The notes below the pieces were generated by a model. That model worked only from the letters and a program-made list of their open reading frames with translations. It made no database searches and was not told the origin of the DNA. Below, piece after piece: positions 33,018 to 45,526 of a stretch of DNA of 64,000 bases (its first letter is position 1; the number at the start of each line of letters is the position of its first letter). This DNA is from Roridomyces roridus. Taxonomy: Eukaryota > Basidiomycota > Agaricomycetes > Agaricales > Mycenaceae. The translations under genes were made by a program, and so were the position numbers. The stretch spans positions 1 to 64,000 of the forward strand of contig JARKIF010000178.1 of assembly GCA_029378245.1 (NCBI GenBank), in the 5' to 3' direction.

Positions 33018-34858
33018 ATGGCCAACTTCCGATTCACACAACCTGTTGAAACCCTCGAGGCCTGCCATCTTTTGCCGCATAGAGTTGCTGTTCCTGGAGA
33101 CGTACAGAAATACCTGTGGGTCCTCCCAGCCGTAGACCGCACCAAGCCTTTGGAGTTCATCCCAACGGCGCCGTCGGGTCCTACGATCATTCGCAACGAG
33201 TACCAGATGCTAATGATTGCCATCCTCTCGTCCTTGGACCGTCAGAATAACAACACTCCGTGAATAAACTTGTTGCTCACCGCTTCCTCCATTACTAACA
33301 AGATCCAGCTACGACTCTACGCCGGGACCTCTTCAGTTGCACATTGAGAACACGAATCTGGACATCGGCTCGCTCGAGGAGTATAAGAACCCTTTCAAAC
33401 ACGAAACCACTGGTCGTCTCTTCCGCAAGCACAGCGCGTTGATTATTACCGGACTGCCTGGAATCGGTTGTCCCTTCTTTGTGAACGAGCCCTTAATTAT
33501 ATCTGTTGCAGGCAAAACCCGTTTCCTCCGTCTAATCTTTCATCTTCGTATCTCGGCCAACCTTCCTACGCTCCTCATGTATCGTCGAGATTCGGCGTTG
33601 CTCTACAGGGATGGCCAGTTTGGAATCCTTCGGGGCGGTCACGGTATTGAAATCGAGCATCTCAAAACAAACCTACCCCCTGATACTTGGTGTCTTGTCC
33701 ACACCCACTATGAACTCGTCACAGTGCCTTTGGCGCTCGTACGCGCTGGATTTTTTATTGTCCAAGCGGCTTCAGCCTGCAAAGACAGTTTTGCATATGA
33801 GAAATATCTAAAGGGCTTGTCCCAATTCTGCATTATGCGGCCGTGGTCCGCTGAGGAACTTGTTGACGGGTAAATTTATTTCTTTTCCACCGGATCTTGT
33901 GCTGGCTAATGCAAATCGTAGATCCAAAATTCTCAAAGCCAGGAACGGGCTGACCCCTGAAGCGGTCCGAGCATTCCATGCTCGTTTCGGAGTCTCTGCT
34001 CGTCATGCCTTCAAAGAATCGATGGAACCCAAGAAATTTTGCGACAGCATTTGGGCGGCCGCTGTTTGTCTTGAATCACGATGCATCCATAGCTCACTCT
34101 ACGGCTCAATCATGAGTTTTGCTATGCCTATCGAGGCTGCACATGTACTCTGGTCGATATCTCCCGCGACTGACGACGACCGTCGCTTGGTCCGTGTTGG
34201 TCCACCGTCGGAGGAAATGCTCGACCTTGTTCTGGCCCACTACTCCGAGAACCGGGAGGAAGCTCGGCGTGTCTTGTTCCAGCTCTGTCTTGCAGTCAAT
34301 ACCATTGGCTCCCGCCTGCTAGCCGCTGATATATTGGAACAACATTTCGACTCACTCCTTCTGAAGGGTGGGACGTGGCCTCTCTTCCCAATTGCCAAGC
34401 GCGGGAAGAATTTGGCATCCAAGTACTCTCTCAAGATCTCCAGTGCGACCATGGAGATTAGTGCCCATGAAGATACCACGCCGGACCCAGTTGGACTCGA
34501 AGTAGAAGTCGTTCAGTTGACCTCACACTCCGCCGGCACGATGACCCTGCGCTCTGGGGTATATTACCATCCATCCTACCCTAATTTGGCAACATTCGAC
34601 TCGTTCTTTTGCGGCAAACAGAACCAGATCATAGCTTTCCAGGCTTCTGTCGCAGCGACTCACGACATGAAGCCCACGGGTTTGAAGTGGCTGAGGTCGA
34701 AAGGGATTCGGGAGGTGACCTATGTCTACATTACCGCTGATGGGACGGTGCCCAATGTCAAGGTTCCGGTGCATCTCCAGGACATGATCGTTGCCTCCTA
34801 TTATTTGCGATTGGAGATGAAGCCACAGCAGGGAACGTCGGGGCAAGGAGTGCGCTGA
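33018..34858 (+). CDS. Crinkler-type P-loop protein with nuclease-like C-terminal domain
   Basis: Exons 33018-33259, 33309-33466, 33512-33869 and 33922-34858 give 564 aa. Layout: short N-terminal header (TQPVETLEA..YLWVLPAV); P-loop NTPase with GLPGIGKT split by a 45-nt intron, DTWCLVHTHYE and RPWSAEELVDG; helical AVRAFHARFG region. The C-terminal domain has YYHPSYPNLATFDSFF and IIAFQASVAATHDMK. The spaced Asp and Gln pattern there resembles the restriction-endonuclease-like domain often found at the end of Crinkler/RHS-type proteins. Start ATG is the first in frame and matches the paralogue's start. Nuclease activity is inferred from pattern only. Confidence 0.75.
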
Positions 34859-35005
34859 TCCATCTTCTCGTGGTGTGGTCATCCAGTCCAGTAGTTCAGG
34901 CATATGCAAATTATTATGATGATATATTTCGCAAGTCATGTCGACCACAAAAGGGTAGATAAGAAGTTGTAGCCCCAGCTCAAACAGGGGTCGCTCTCTA
35001 CCGAT

Positions 35006-35818
35006 TCACTTGTCCAGGTTGGAAACGCTGCAGGTTGCACCTGCCGGTCGTGCTCAGTAAAAAGACATGGAGTTTGACGGACAACGTACCCAAAGCCAAC
35101 CTCCTTCGTCGGAGACAATGAAAGTGAAACCTCCTGGCCTGCTCGCATTACCACGATTGGAATAGTGGTCTAGACGGCGTGCATAAGGAATCACACGGTC
35201 AAAGACAGAAGGCGTACATTATAATCGACGGCAGACTGGACCATGGCTTGATATGTGAGTGGGGGCAAGTCCCGGACGGGCTTGTCGCCAAAGGTCACGA
35301 TGAGATCGTCGTCGCGCAATCCAGCTACGGCCGCAGGTCCGTCCGGTTTGACGGCTTTGACGAGGAAAAAGGGTTTGAAGAAACCTTTGGGCAGACCAGC
35401 GGTAGATAGTCCAGGTTGGTTTCCACCGGTCGAATCGGCCGTGTCTGGAGCTTGCGAAGGAGTGGAAGGAGCAGCTACACCAGCTAGTTGCTGCTCGGTC
35501 GGGGAGAGGCGGAAAAAGGCCTCTTTTTGTTTCTTGAGCCACCGCCGTACAGGCTGGACGACAGTTTCACGGCCATTGTCTGCCCAGTCCCAGTAAAGCA
35601 CACCGTAGACGCCGACGACTGAAAGGAGAATAAGAAACGCGTCCGAGTGCAGGATTGAATAACGCACTTGGAATGACTATAAAATTGCCAATGGCGACTG
35701 CTCGGAAGAACCATAGGCTTCGGAAGTCTCTGGGCTGCTCAGCGCCAGGCGGAAGTTGGGAGAAGAGGCGACTTCTGGGCCATCGTTGCGGTCGAAAACG
35801 CGCCAACATCGCAAACAC
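35006..35818 (-). CDS. Membrane-anchored PDZ-domain protein
   Basis: Exons 35818-35668, 35618-35197, 35169-35090 and 35027-35006 give 224 aa. The N-terminus is Arg-rich without acidic residues (MLARFRPQRWPRSRLFS), suggesting a mitochondrial presequence, followed by one TM (FFRAVAIGNFIVIPIVGVYG). After a linker comes a PDZ domain: FFLVKAVKPDGPAAVAGLRD, DLIVTFGDKP, and VVMRAGQEVSLSLSPTKE. The PDZ text resembles the C-terminal PDZ of the proteasome chaperone Nas2/PSMD9. The TM and presequence do not, so it is a different protein. Role unknown. Confidence 0.65.
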
Positions 35819-35871
35819 AAGAATACAATCAACGCCGGCATCCTGATTAGGAAGGTCTATAGCTACGATAT

Positions 35872-38362
35872 CTACGCGACCTTCTCGGAGTCGAAGGCTT
35901 TCGCTTGGACGTCATACAGTTTAAAGTACTCCCCACCCATCTTGATCAATTCCTCGTGCGTACCCGATTCAACCAGGTTTCCGTCTTTCATGCATCTGTT
36001 TTCTTTGTAAAAACCGGCATGAAGCGAGAGGAAATACTCACAGAATCATATCAGCATATTTGGTCAAGTGTCCAAACCGATGCGTGACGAATACCATGCT
36101 CTTGCCTGCCCTCTCTTCTCTCAAATTCTTGAACAATTCCCACTCTCCCTCGGGGTCCAATGCCGACGATCCTTCATCTGCAATCATGAGTTTCACTGCT
36201 CCTGACGTGAATCGCATGAAGGTTCTAGAACTGTATCCGAATGTTAGGCTTGGTCTTCAGTCGAGGAAATACTTACGCGACGATCCGCTGCCGCTCCCCT
36301 CCCGATATATCCGCCGTCTTTTTGAGTTTCTCTGCTTCCTTGGCAAGCGGTGTCTTGTCCGAGGTATTGATGTTGACCGTATACTGTTCGGTATACTGCT
36401 CCAGTATCGTCGAAAACCCTTCCTTCAACTTTGACAAAAAGCCCTCCGCGCCGCCCTTCTTGGCAGCTTCACGAACCAAATCATGGTCCGATGCCCTCGC
36501 CGGATTGCCCAAGCCAATGTTCTCGGAGAGTGATAGCGGGTAGAGATGGTGGTCTTGTGTGAGCGACGCCGTGGCCTTTCGCAGATCCGCCATCTTGTAG
36601 TCCTGGATATCGTTCCCGTCCACCAAGATCTGACCCTCCGTGGCATCGTATAGTCGAGCGAGCAACTTGACGATCGTGCTCTTCCCGCTACCGTTTTCCC
36701 CAACAAGGACAACCAGCTGCCCTGCCTTGATGGAGAACGTGACATCGTTCAAAGCTTTCACGTTCGATTTACTGCCCGGATACGAGAAGGAGACATTTCT
36801 GGGAAAGTATTAAGGGCGGGCTAAAAGCAAAAGAAGAGACCGGAACATACTTCAACTCGATGGCCATGCCCGCCGTTTTTGCAGCTGGCGGGTACTCTAG
36901 ACTCCCGTCTTTGAGAGAATTGGCCATGTCCCCGAGAGCATAAATCCGCCTCGCGAAATCAATCCCCAGCCGAACATCATCGATCTGCCGCATCCCGTCA
37001 TAGAACGTCTTTTGCAAGATCGACTCGGAGTGCTGGAGCGTCGCGATCGAGGTTAGAGTAAACTGTGAAGGATTCAAGACAGAGATTGCAGCGTAATACA
37101 ACTGTTGTCTGGTTATAAGTGCCCGTCAAACAATGACAGACGGCATACCATGGTCAAGTTACCCAAAAGCATGACCGTGACCTCATAGCTAAGAGATTTG
37201 CGACCGTACAATTGTTGCGGATGGCGCGTCTCCGTGTCTCCCAACTGTTCGCGCGCACGGGTGAACTCTGCAGGATGTCAGTGGCAAGAAAACAATGATA
37301 CCAAAGGAAGAACCTTGCAAGACATAGTCCCCAATATTCCCACTAATGATATCTTGTCTGTATTTATCCTCTGACAGCTGTCTGAGGGCCCGCAAGCGCA
37401 GGTATCCAGGATCCACGGCTTCCGCTACATACACTGGTCAAAAAGTCAGCCTCAGGCCACAGAAGAAATCTCAGCGACCGACCTTTCTCCCACAAATATT
37501 GTCTAAACCTCAAGGTCATGAGCGGTCGTCCCAGGCACAGAAGTACAAACACCGGTCCGTGGCGGGAAGAAACAGCCACTTGGAAAATGTACGCCAGCAG
37601 AGTGACCACTTGGATTATGGTAGTCGTGATATCCATGAGAGACGTGAAGTTGTCCCATACGGGCTTTGCATTGAGGGAAATGTCCTCGTTGTTGGCTAAT
37701 ATGAGGTTAGACAGGATAGAAGGGATCGTGTGCGTTTTCACCATGAACACTAGTCAAATCTTTTTCCAAGTTCGCTGTCTGGTAATCAGCGTCAGTGCAA
37801 ATGGAACAAGGAAATGCTTCACCAGAAAATATGAAATCCTCGTAATGGTGCAGCACCCGTCTGCTCACGATGGGAATTGTCTGATTCCTGACGAAACAGC
37901 ATCAACTCATGAGTGGGCGAGGATGATTTTCACGACGCACCGCCACCACTCTACGGTCGCGGATGCGCTCACGACAAGCATACGAGCGACAACAGCATTG
38001 ACGATAGCCATGACATCCGGCCGTCCTTCCTCAATGCCGACCTCAATCTAAAAGAAGAATAAACCGAGCGTACCGCGGACAACGCGCCAACCCACGATCG
38101 TCAAAATTCTACCCGAGAGGTGCAAGAGAAGCACATCCTCCAAACCAGTCCACAGTTTCGAGAGAAATATGAGAGAGATGAGAACAGGTGCCAATGCCAC
38201 GACTTCGGCGACATGTCGCTGTACAGTCGGCACCATCGTCTTAAATTTGCTCCAGCGCGCTGCAACTCCGGCCGAGGAGGTCTCTTTCTGTATCAATATT
38301 CTCCACACGCCGAGCTGAACCTCTTCGATGAGGGAGCCTTTCTGCTGCGAATCCAGTTTCAT
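35872..38362 (-). CDS. ABC half-transporter (ABCB-like)
   Basis: Multi-exon gene with an N-terminal membrane region followed by one nucleotide-binding domain. The NBD has VVLVGENGSGKST (Walker A), LTQDHHLYPLSLSENIG (Q-loop), DISGGERQR (signature, variant of LSGGQ), KLMIADEGSSALDP (Walker B/D-loop) and MVFVTHRFGHL (H-loop). It ends with KDGNLVESGTHEELI and a short tail to the stop at 35872. Transmembrane segments are in LAPVLISLIFLS, IIQVVTLLAYIFQ and neighbouring exons. The N-terminus is uncertain: the reading frame is open to about 38467 without an ATG, and the first ATG is at 38362. A single NBD means it must dimerise. Substrate unknown; related genes are abundant in agaricomycetes. Confidence 0.82.
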
Positions 38363-38552
38363 TTCGCCTTGCGGTGGTGGTGGTTGTGGGGAAGAGCAGA
38401 GATCCGCAAGACACGCTCTGACTCGGTTAAGTAGGCCGGCCAATTTTGGAGTGATAGGCGCCGTCAAAGCTGTGCGGCGCTAGTCTGGGCGCGCATGTCG
38501 GTCGCCCGTGGATGTACAAATACCTGCATTGCAGTAAACTCGAAAGGCGCAA

Positions 38553-40070
38553 CTACTTCATTAACCACGGCTTATTTGAAGCCGTCCAGTCATCAAGAAT
38601 CTTCCAAAAGTGAGCCACTGTGGACTTGTCCACATGCCGCCGAAGCGGGTCGATCTAAACCAGCGTGGGCGTGAATACCCAACTCGACACCTTGAATATA
38701 CACCTACTTTGAGCTCCGTAACATTCCAGTCCTTGATCTTGGTGTTCGGAGGATCGTTGGACCACGAGACATATATGCCTTTAACTGCAGTACATCAATA
38801 GGCAATCCTTGAGCTGCAAAAAAAGGGGCGCACCATTATGGAACAACTGTATCGGTTCGTTCCACTTGTACGGTCGGAACTGCCACGCCTGGCCAGTGGT
38901 CATGACGCAGACAACGCGATCCCATGCATCAGGACCGAATTTTCCGAGAGCCTCCACACTGTCGACAATGCAGTATCGCGCCTGTGTTTGGTGCTCTCTT
39001 CCGGACGAGTCTATAGAGGTACGTTTGCGGTAGATGGGAATCATGTCCTCGGGACGTGGGTTCCCTTCCGCGGTGGCGCGTTGACGAGCGTCTTGCGATG
39101 GCTCGAATCTGGTCCAGGGTGTGAATGAAAGAAAGAACGTGCGGAACCAATACTCACGTCGATTCTTGCAGGAACCGTCGAACGTTGTACATCGTTATGA
39201 GGGCGGTGGGTGAAGACGAAATCATTATAATCGGATAATTGTTTCGTGCTCTCCGAGCCAAAGATTTCGCGTCGGGAGTGGCAGTAACCGTCGTGCCACC
39301 TGATCTGCTCGACTCTTTGAGTTTCTTGAGCTTGTCAGAGTAGACCGAGCGGATATTCGCGAAATTCTGGTGCATACAATCAGCATCCACCAAGCGGTCG
39401 AAAGTTGCGTGGCTTCGTACGTTGGGTTTCGCACCCCGAAGGACTGAATTGCGGTCACGCAACTCAACCTCATTCTGCTTGATCTTCTTGACCACCTCAA
39501 TATCGCGCGCGTCAGCGACATACCGCCGCTTCGCAGGCGTAGTCGAAGTAGCCGTCGCGCTCTGCCGGTGTGGTGTCGCCAAAAGAGCCTTGGAAGTCGA
39601 CGGCGGTGAGCCAGGCGGAGTCGTACTCTCCGCTACAAAAATTCCTATTACTTCAAAAGCAGCAGATAGCAATAGATGGACGCACCAACGAGTGGAACGA
39701 TCCGTTCATTATCATTAGCCTTGCCTTCCAACCACTCCACGACGTTCTTGCGCTCCGTCACACTCACGAAACCGACCGCAAGCCCGTTTTCCCGAGCCTG
39801 CTTCATGTAATCCGCACCGGCGGCGCTCTGCAGCAGCCAAGCCAAGTATACGGCCTCGACAGAGAAGAAATCATCCGGGCCAGCAGGATTCTGCACGCCT
39901 GGCTTGCGGTATCTTGTCGGGGAGGATTTCGGGAAAGTGCATGTCGGAGAAAGTACAATGTGCGTCGCGTCGAGGAGCGTTTTGGACGGTTCGCCATCTC
40001 GAGCGTATGTAATGGCGCCTTTGGCCTTGATCGTCTGGCGCAGAGCAAGTAGAGGGTCTTGTTCGCTCAT
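38553..40070 (-). CDS. CDC73: Cdc73/parafibromin, Paf1 complex subunit
   Basis: Exons 40070-39686, 39632-39158, 39108-38834, 38784-38708 and 38654-38553 give 437 aa. The C-terminal Ras-like Cdc73 domain is unmistakable: PIIMISSSPTALITMYNVRR, DSVEALGKFGPDAWDRVVCV, TGQAWQFRPYKW, GIYVSWSNDPPN and KIKDWNVTEL. The N-terminal part has the conserved DPLLALRQTIK start and FFSVEAVYLAWLL. Cdc73 acts in the nucleus in the Paf1 complex during RNA polymerase II elongation and histone modification. Confidence 0.95.
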
Positions 40071-40278
40071 GGCAAGCGATTAGGCGTGCACGTGATGTAA
40101 GTGATTTCCTCTGCTTCCGACGGCAAGTACGATGCAAACGATTTCATTGCAGAGGAGCAGAGATACACGACACAAATAAAGATAGCAAGATAATGTAAAC
40201 GAGCGAGTAGGTGTACATCTTGTACAGCGCTGGATAGATTAGTGCAGATTGAAAAAGAAGAAAGAAAGGTCAGAATTT

Positions 40279-43200
40279 TTACAACGTCAGGCCGTACCCC
40301 GCAATCCCACCATACAGAGCCACGGGCTCCTTGCTCCTCTCCTTAGATTTGATAGATGTCTTGTCCGCGTCTTCGCGCGCCTGGCGCGTACGATCCGCCA
40401 ATTTCCTAGCAAGCTCCTCGGTGCGCGCCTTGGCCGCCTCCTTTTTCCGCCGCTTCTCCTCCGCCTTTTGCGTCTTGTCAAAGAACTGGCTCTGGTTGGC
40501 CGGCGGTGACAAGGGCGACATGGGGGACTTGGGAGACATGGGCGATTTGACCCCGTCCGAGGTCGTTTTCCGTGACAACAAGCGTGAAAAGGAGCTCGTG
40601 ATCGCTCGAGGGGACAACGTCTCCGCCGAGGGAGTAGGTGACTGGGACCTCTTCTTCGCAACTTCAGGCCCAACACGAATGTTGGCCACGCGTCGCTCAG
40701 TAGCAATGTGCTGGATGCGCGGCTCAACAGTAATTTCCTCCGTCCGCCACTCGACGTTGGACTTTTGTCCAGGCCACGGCCGAGTCAACGCATCAATAAT
40801 TTGTTGCCTGTCGTCGTCCGCGTCGTCTGCATCGCTGTCAGGATACCGTTCTTCGATTCGTGGCAGCGCGTGACTTTCTGAAGGAGACAGTGGCGTCCGG
40901 GGACGGCCACTGTCGGCATGAGAACTCGAGGACGAGGCCGAACTAAGCGACGGCGCCATGCTCGAGCCGAGCGACGGAGTCATGCTTCCACGCACTTCCA
41001 GACGCCGCCGGGGGAGATGATAGGCCAACACGCCTGGATTGGGCGACGTCGGTGCAGCATCAGACTCGTACTCCGACTCGTACGAAACGGATGCCCGTGA
41101 GCTCGTCGGATACGACTCGTCCGTTTCGCTCATTTCAGACGGAGACAATGATGAGGCACGAAGCGACTCGTACAACTCATCCATGATCTGCTGGTCGCTC
41201 ATCGGCGGCGGGGAAATATCAAAGGATATGCTCGATGGTGTTGGCGGTGCAATCATGTCCATCAGCTCGTGCAGCTCATTCTCCGTGTGCAACGAAACGT
41301 TGCTGGCCACACGGCGGTGCGAGGATGCTTGCGCAGGAGGCTCTACCTCCTCCACAATCCGCTGTTGCCTCTGAACCTGCTTTTCCTTGGCAGAAACAGG
41401 CAGCGTGAAGAGCTCGTCAAAGTCGTCCTCTTCCTCTGGCCGAGAAAGACTATTCACGCGCCGACGAGTAAAGCTATCTTTCCGTGGGCGATGGTGAACC
41501 TGGCTGTCAGCCCGAGCATGGCCGTAATGCTTCACGGTCGGCGGGAGCGTAAAGAACTGTTCGCGCTGGTCCAGCGCAGCATGATACGTTCCACCATCTG
41601 AACACATCATATTAGCCTGATGGAAAGAGACTTGACCAAGAAATCTCACTGTTGTACCCTCCATACCCTCGCCCTCCAGCATCCGCCGTGCCCATTTGGG
41701 CCCAGCGGGCATCCGACGTTCCACGGGGACGCGTCGAATATTTGGGCTCCCCGCCGCCTCCTCCATCCCGGTTATTTGGCCCGCCTCCACCTCCTCCCCC
41801 AGCGCCCCCACCACCACCACCGCCTCCGCCTCCTCCATCCCTCTCAGACCTCGACTTGGAAGGCTTCTTCTGCGTGTAGCTCATGACAGTCTTCAACGCC
41901 CTGATCTGCAAACTCCTGCACGAGCAAAGCGTTGCGACCTCGTACACACCCACACTGGTGCTATTTGACAACGCTCGGTGCATCGCGTGCTGCACCAAGC
42001 TCTGCAGATGTGGAATCTTGTAGTTGGTCGAGAGAACGAGAAGCTGTGAGAGCACGGCGGGCGCGGTCTGCAACGGTGTAAGGAGTGCGAGAGAATAGAA
42101 ATATTGTATGAGCGCCAGAGTCACGGGGTATGGCTCTGAGAGGTTGAGGGAACGCGGTGTGAGGCGAGGGTCTGGTCGGTCGGAAGTAGCATTGCCAGGC
42201 AGGGTGGGCAGTGGGACGTGCATCGGCGAGTTGGGAAGCCCCTCAAGGGCACCCATCGCGCTCTGCAACAGTTTGATGCGCTGTTCCTTGAACCATGGCC
42301 AGCGATCTTCGAGCAATTTCCGCGAACATGAGAGTGTACGACCATCATCGCAAATAATCTCAAAGTCGGCGAGAACACGCTCCTCCAGCGCCGCAAGCCC
42401 CAGCTCTTGCATGGGAAGCTCGAGTTTGAGGGGCGGGGGTTGGTAAATCCCGAACGCTTCGAGGTCAACGACCGCGACGTGATCCCAAGAGAGGAGACGG
42501 CGGTTGTAGTCGTCGACCAGATTGCCCGCCCGATTCCCAAAGATCATAAACTTGTTCGCCTCGGGCCAAAGGCAACCGCGGAACCAAGACCCCGTTTCGA
42601 CGGCCTTGCCAGGGTCGATGCGCGACCAGACCATGGTCTGGAGATCGAGGACCCATATTGAGAAGGATTGGTACGAGTGAGCGAGGTAGATGCCGGCAAT
42701 GATGAGGTGGGTGCCTAGAATTGCGCCTGTCGGGAACCGCAGACCTGGTGGGAAGGTCGTACCGGACATTGCGGCGGACCGGTCGTCAATTGTAAAGCCG
42801 GTGTCTGGAAGAGGAGAGAAAATCTCGAGCTCACGCTTCACGTCAGTGAACTGTGAATCATGTCAAAACAACTTGGATAGGAACAACAGACGACAGACGT
42901 TGTAGTTGCTGTACAGATAGATGTCGCTGGGGTGCTCGTCGCTTGGCGGGGCAGAATACGGCAAGTGATTCAAGGTTTCGGACGGCGTTACGTCCTGCGG
43001 AGGCGGCGCGTCCCCGCTTTGAAAGCGCGTGCCGGCAGGACCCAGGGCCGACGCGGCGCGCATTTCATCTTTCGGGAAGCGGACGACTTGGGACGAGGAT
43101 ACGGCAACGCTGCGATAAGAACCGCAGTGACGCGGGTAATCGCGTTTCTCTGACCATGTCTTGGCCAGCAGATCGTAGACGCAAACATCGTCGAGCCAGG

Positions 43201-43797
43201 TGTTGTAAAAGTCCTGGCCGCCAATGATGAACAGGCGGTCGCCCGTGACAGAGGAGAGCTGGGCGTAGCGGGCACGGGGTAAGAGGTTCTCTGGTGTAGA
43301 GAGTCTGGAAGGTGGGAGCCAGTGCCGTGATGCGATGTCGAAGAATCGAACGTCGTTTAGTACGCAGAGTTCGTCTGGATTAGGAGAGTCCGGCTCGTTG
43401 CTCATGCCGCCAAAGACAATCAACTGGTTGTTCCAGGTGTCTACGGAGTGAAAGTAGCGGGCACGGGGCACGTCGTCCTCGGGAAACGGGAGGATTTTCT
43501 CCCAGTGGTATGTCTCGAGGTCGAAGACATACAGATCGGCGACCATTCTCCTCTCCGTGACGAGGCGGCCTCCCTGTTTAAGCGTTGACGGACTGGGGTG
43601 CTCGAACGAGGCGCACACTCACAAACAGGTACATTTTGGAGCCCACAACGGTGGTCGAGGCACCCTGGGAGCACGCTGTAAGCAAAATTGGGCGAAACAA
43701 GTGGACAGGCACGCACGACGAGCTTTGCAGGGACATCACCGGTTGTCTTGCGACTGAAGGTGGTGAGGTCGTAAATTGAGTGCAGCTCGGGGGGCAT
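40279..43797 (-). CDS. Kelch-repeat and BTB protein (Ral2-like) with poly-Gly linker
   Basis: Starts at 43797 (MPPELHSIYDL). N-terminal Kelch repeats: VGSKMYLFGGR, NNQLIVFGGMS, GDRLFIIGGQDF, GTHLIIAGIYL and NKFMIFGNRAG, each followed by W-containing turns. A BTB-like region follows (LADFEIICDDGRTLSCSRKLL), then TNYKIPHLQSLVQHAM. Next is a Gly-rich linker (about 41757-41855), a long disordered Ser/Pro region with SPMSPKSPMSPLS repeats, and a C-terminal coiled coil (QKAEEKRRKKEAAKARTEEL). Introns interrupt near 41600-41640, 42850-42905 and 43570-43690. The order Kelch then BTB matches fission-yeast Ral2, a Ras-pathway protein, but this is inference from layout. Confidence 0.8.
41757..41855. repeat. 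GGN microsatellite encoding a poly-Gly run
   Basis: CCN-rich on the plus strand, giving more than 25 glycines with brief PNNRD interruptions on the minus strand inside the Kelch-BTB gene. Prone to length change. Confidence 0.85.
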
Positions 43798-44051
43798 GGA
43801 GGGCCGTGTCGGGGAAAGAGCGCGATGGCTTCGCCTAAATAACAAGCGGTTCTAATCAGAGGGGATTACCGAACAATTGATTAGTGCGCCTCCAGTTCAT
43901 TCATATCGCAAGTGAGTATGTACGTATACCGCGGACCCGTGAATTCCAACTCTACTACTACAAGTCCTAGCTCCTCGTTGCCCTCTCCTGCTCCTCCTCC
44001 CTAAAGAAAATACTCGGAGCAAACAAAAAAAAAGTGCACTATTTCAATTAA

Positions 44052-44863
44052 ATGATCAAGCCCCGTTTGCCGAGACTACTCCACCGCCTCAGCATGGACG
44101 TCCTAATCGAACAAGCCTCGGAATCGACTATCCGCGTCCTGCCTCACCAGCAGTACCATGCACCGCACTTCGACCCTTCTTCCGTGCTCAGCGATCCTCT
44201 CGCGCAATTCCGACTCTGGTTCTCCGACGCTGCTGCAGCCAATGTCAAGGAACCCGAGGCCATGATACTCTCCACAGCTACCCCAACCGGGCTCCCGTCT
44301 GCCCGGGCAGTCCTTCTAAAACAAGTCGATGCGCGTGGATTCACATTTTACACAAACTATACTTCCCGCAAATCTGCGGAGCTCCAAGCGAATCCCCACG
44401 CTGCCCTCGTGTTTTATTGGCGCGAAGTCCATCGAAGCGTGCGCGTCGTCGGTCTAGTGGAGCGTGTCAGTCGCGAAGAAAGTGCACAATACTTCGCAAG
44501 CCGCCCTCTCGGCAGCCGTCTGGGTGCTTGGGCCAGTCCCCAGAGTCAGATCGTCGCCGAAGGTGAGGTCTCTAGCCGCCTCGACGATGTACGTGCACGA
44601 TTCGGTGTTGAAGGCGAACCCACCGATGCCGATATTCCAATCCCCGAGTTCTGGGGTGGCTGGCGCGTGGTCCCGACGTGCGTTTGTCCTTTCCAACCCA
44701 AAAAAACTAGCCTCATTCCCGATTCAGAGAGGTCGAATTCTGGGCTGGCCAGCCGTCACGTCTTCACGATCGTGTTCGATACATGCGTCAGGGCGAACCT
44801 TCCTCTGAAGAAGTCGACGGGGATCATGCGGCGATGTGGAAGGTCGACCGCCTCGCCCCTTGA
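44052..44863 (+). CDS. PDX3: Pyridoxamine/pyridoxine 5'-phosphate oxidase
   Basis: Exons 44052-44677 and 44728-44863 give 253 aa. FMN enzyme that oxidises PNP and PMP to pyridoxal 5'-phosphate. Diagnostic text: DPLAQFRLWFSDA, PSARAVLLKQVDARGFTFYTNY (FMN and substrate loop), ALVFYWREVHRSVRVVG, SRPLGSRLGAWASPQSQ, PEFWGGWRVVPTEVEFW and the end WKVDRLAP. The second ATG (44094) could also be the start. The 254 bp to the Kelch-BTB start form a divergent promoter. Confidence 0.95.
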
Positions 44864-45526
44864 CCTGGGCTCGTAAGGTTACCGCAGGCACCGTCTGTTC
44901 ATTAATACAAAGAAGTTTCCATCCACATATCCGAATATCAGCGGTCCGGCCCTCTTGATCGTCTCCCGCACTGGATACTGATTGGTTGGCTAAGCCGCGG
45001 GAGGCCACACCCTCGAAATGGAAATGACAAGCATATCGCCGCCCAACCCTTCTCGGGCGCCTTCGAGCCCGCGGTGTATTGCTGTCATCCTCGGCGGCCA
45101 TGAAATGACGTACCAGCACACTCGGGGCAGCAGCCTTGTCATCCTGCTGCTAGCCATACCGCCCAATTAGCATCCGCAACGCGGCCGGCGCAAGTCAACT
45201 TGAGGCGGCGACGTTGAAATTCTGATGGAACCCATGTTCTGTGGTGGTGGCGTACAACCACTCATCGTGTGGTCCGTGATATGTTGTTATGCGCAAACCA
45301 CTCATTGGATGAGTATCTTCTGCATACATTTGGGGTCCGTTTACGCGCGGAGACCGTCTCGTTTCTAGGTTCCTCCAATTGGTGGTCTGTTATGCCGACT
45401 TGATGCCGCTTTCATTCTCCGTCCTATTTTTCTACTCCGCCGATGCTCTCATTGGTTATCTTGCTATCGGCATGTGCAACACACCCTATTTGTCGCCACA
45501 ATCGTAGCACTGCAAAAAAGTACATT
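44864..45526. other. Intergenic interval
   Basis: No gene seen. Contains a short repeated phrase (AACCACTCAT at about 45255 and 45296). Confidence 0.4.
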
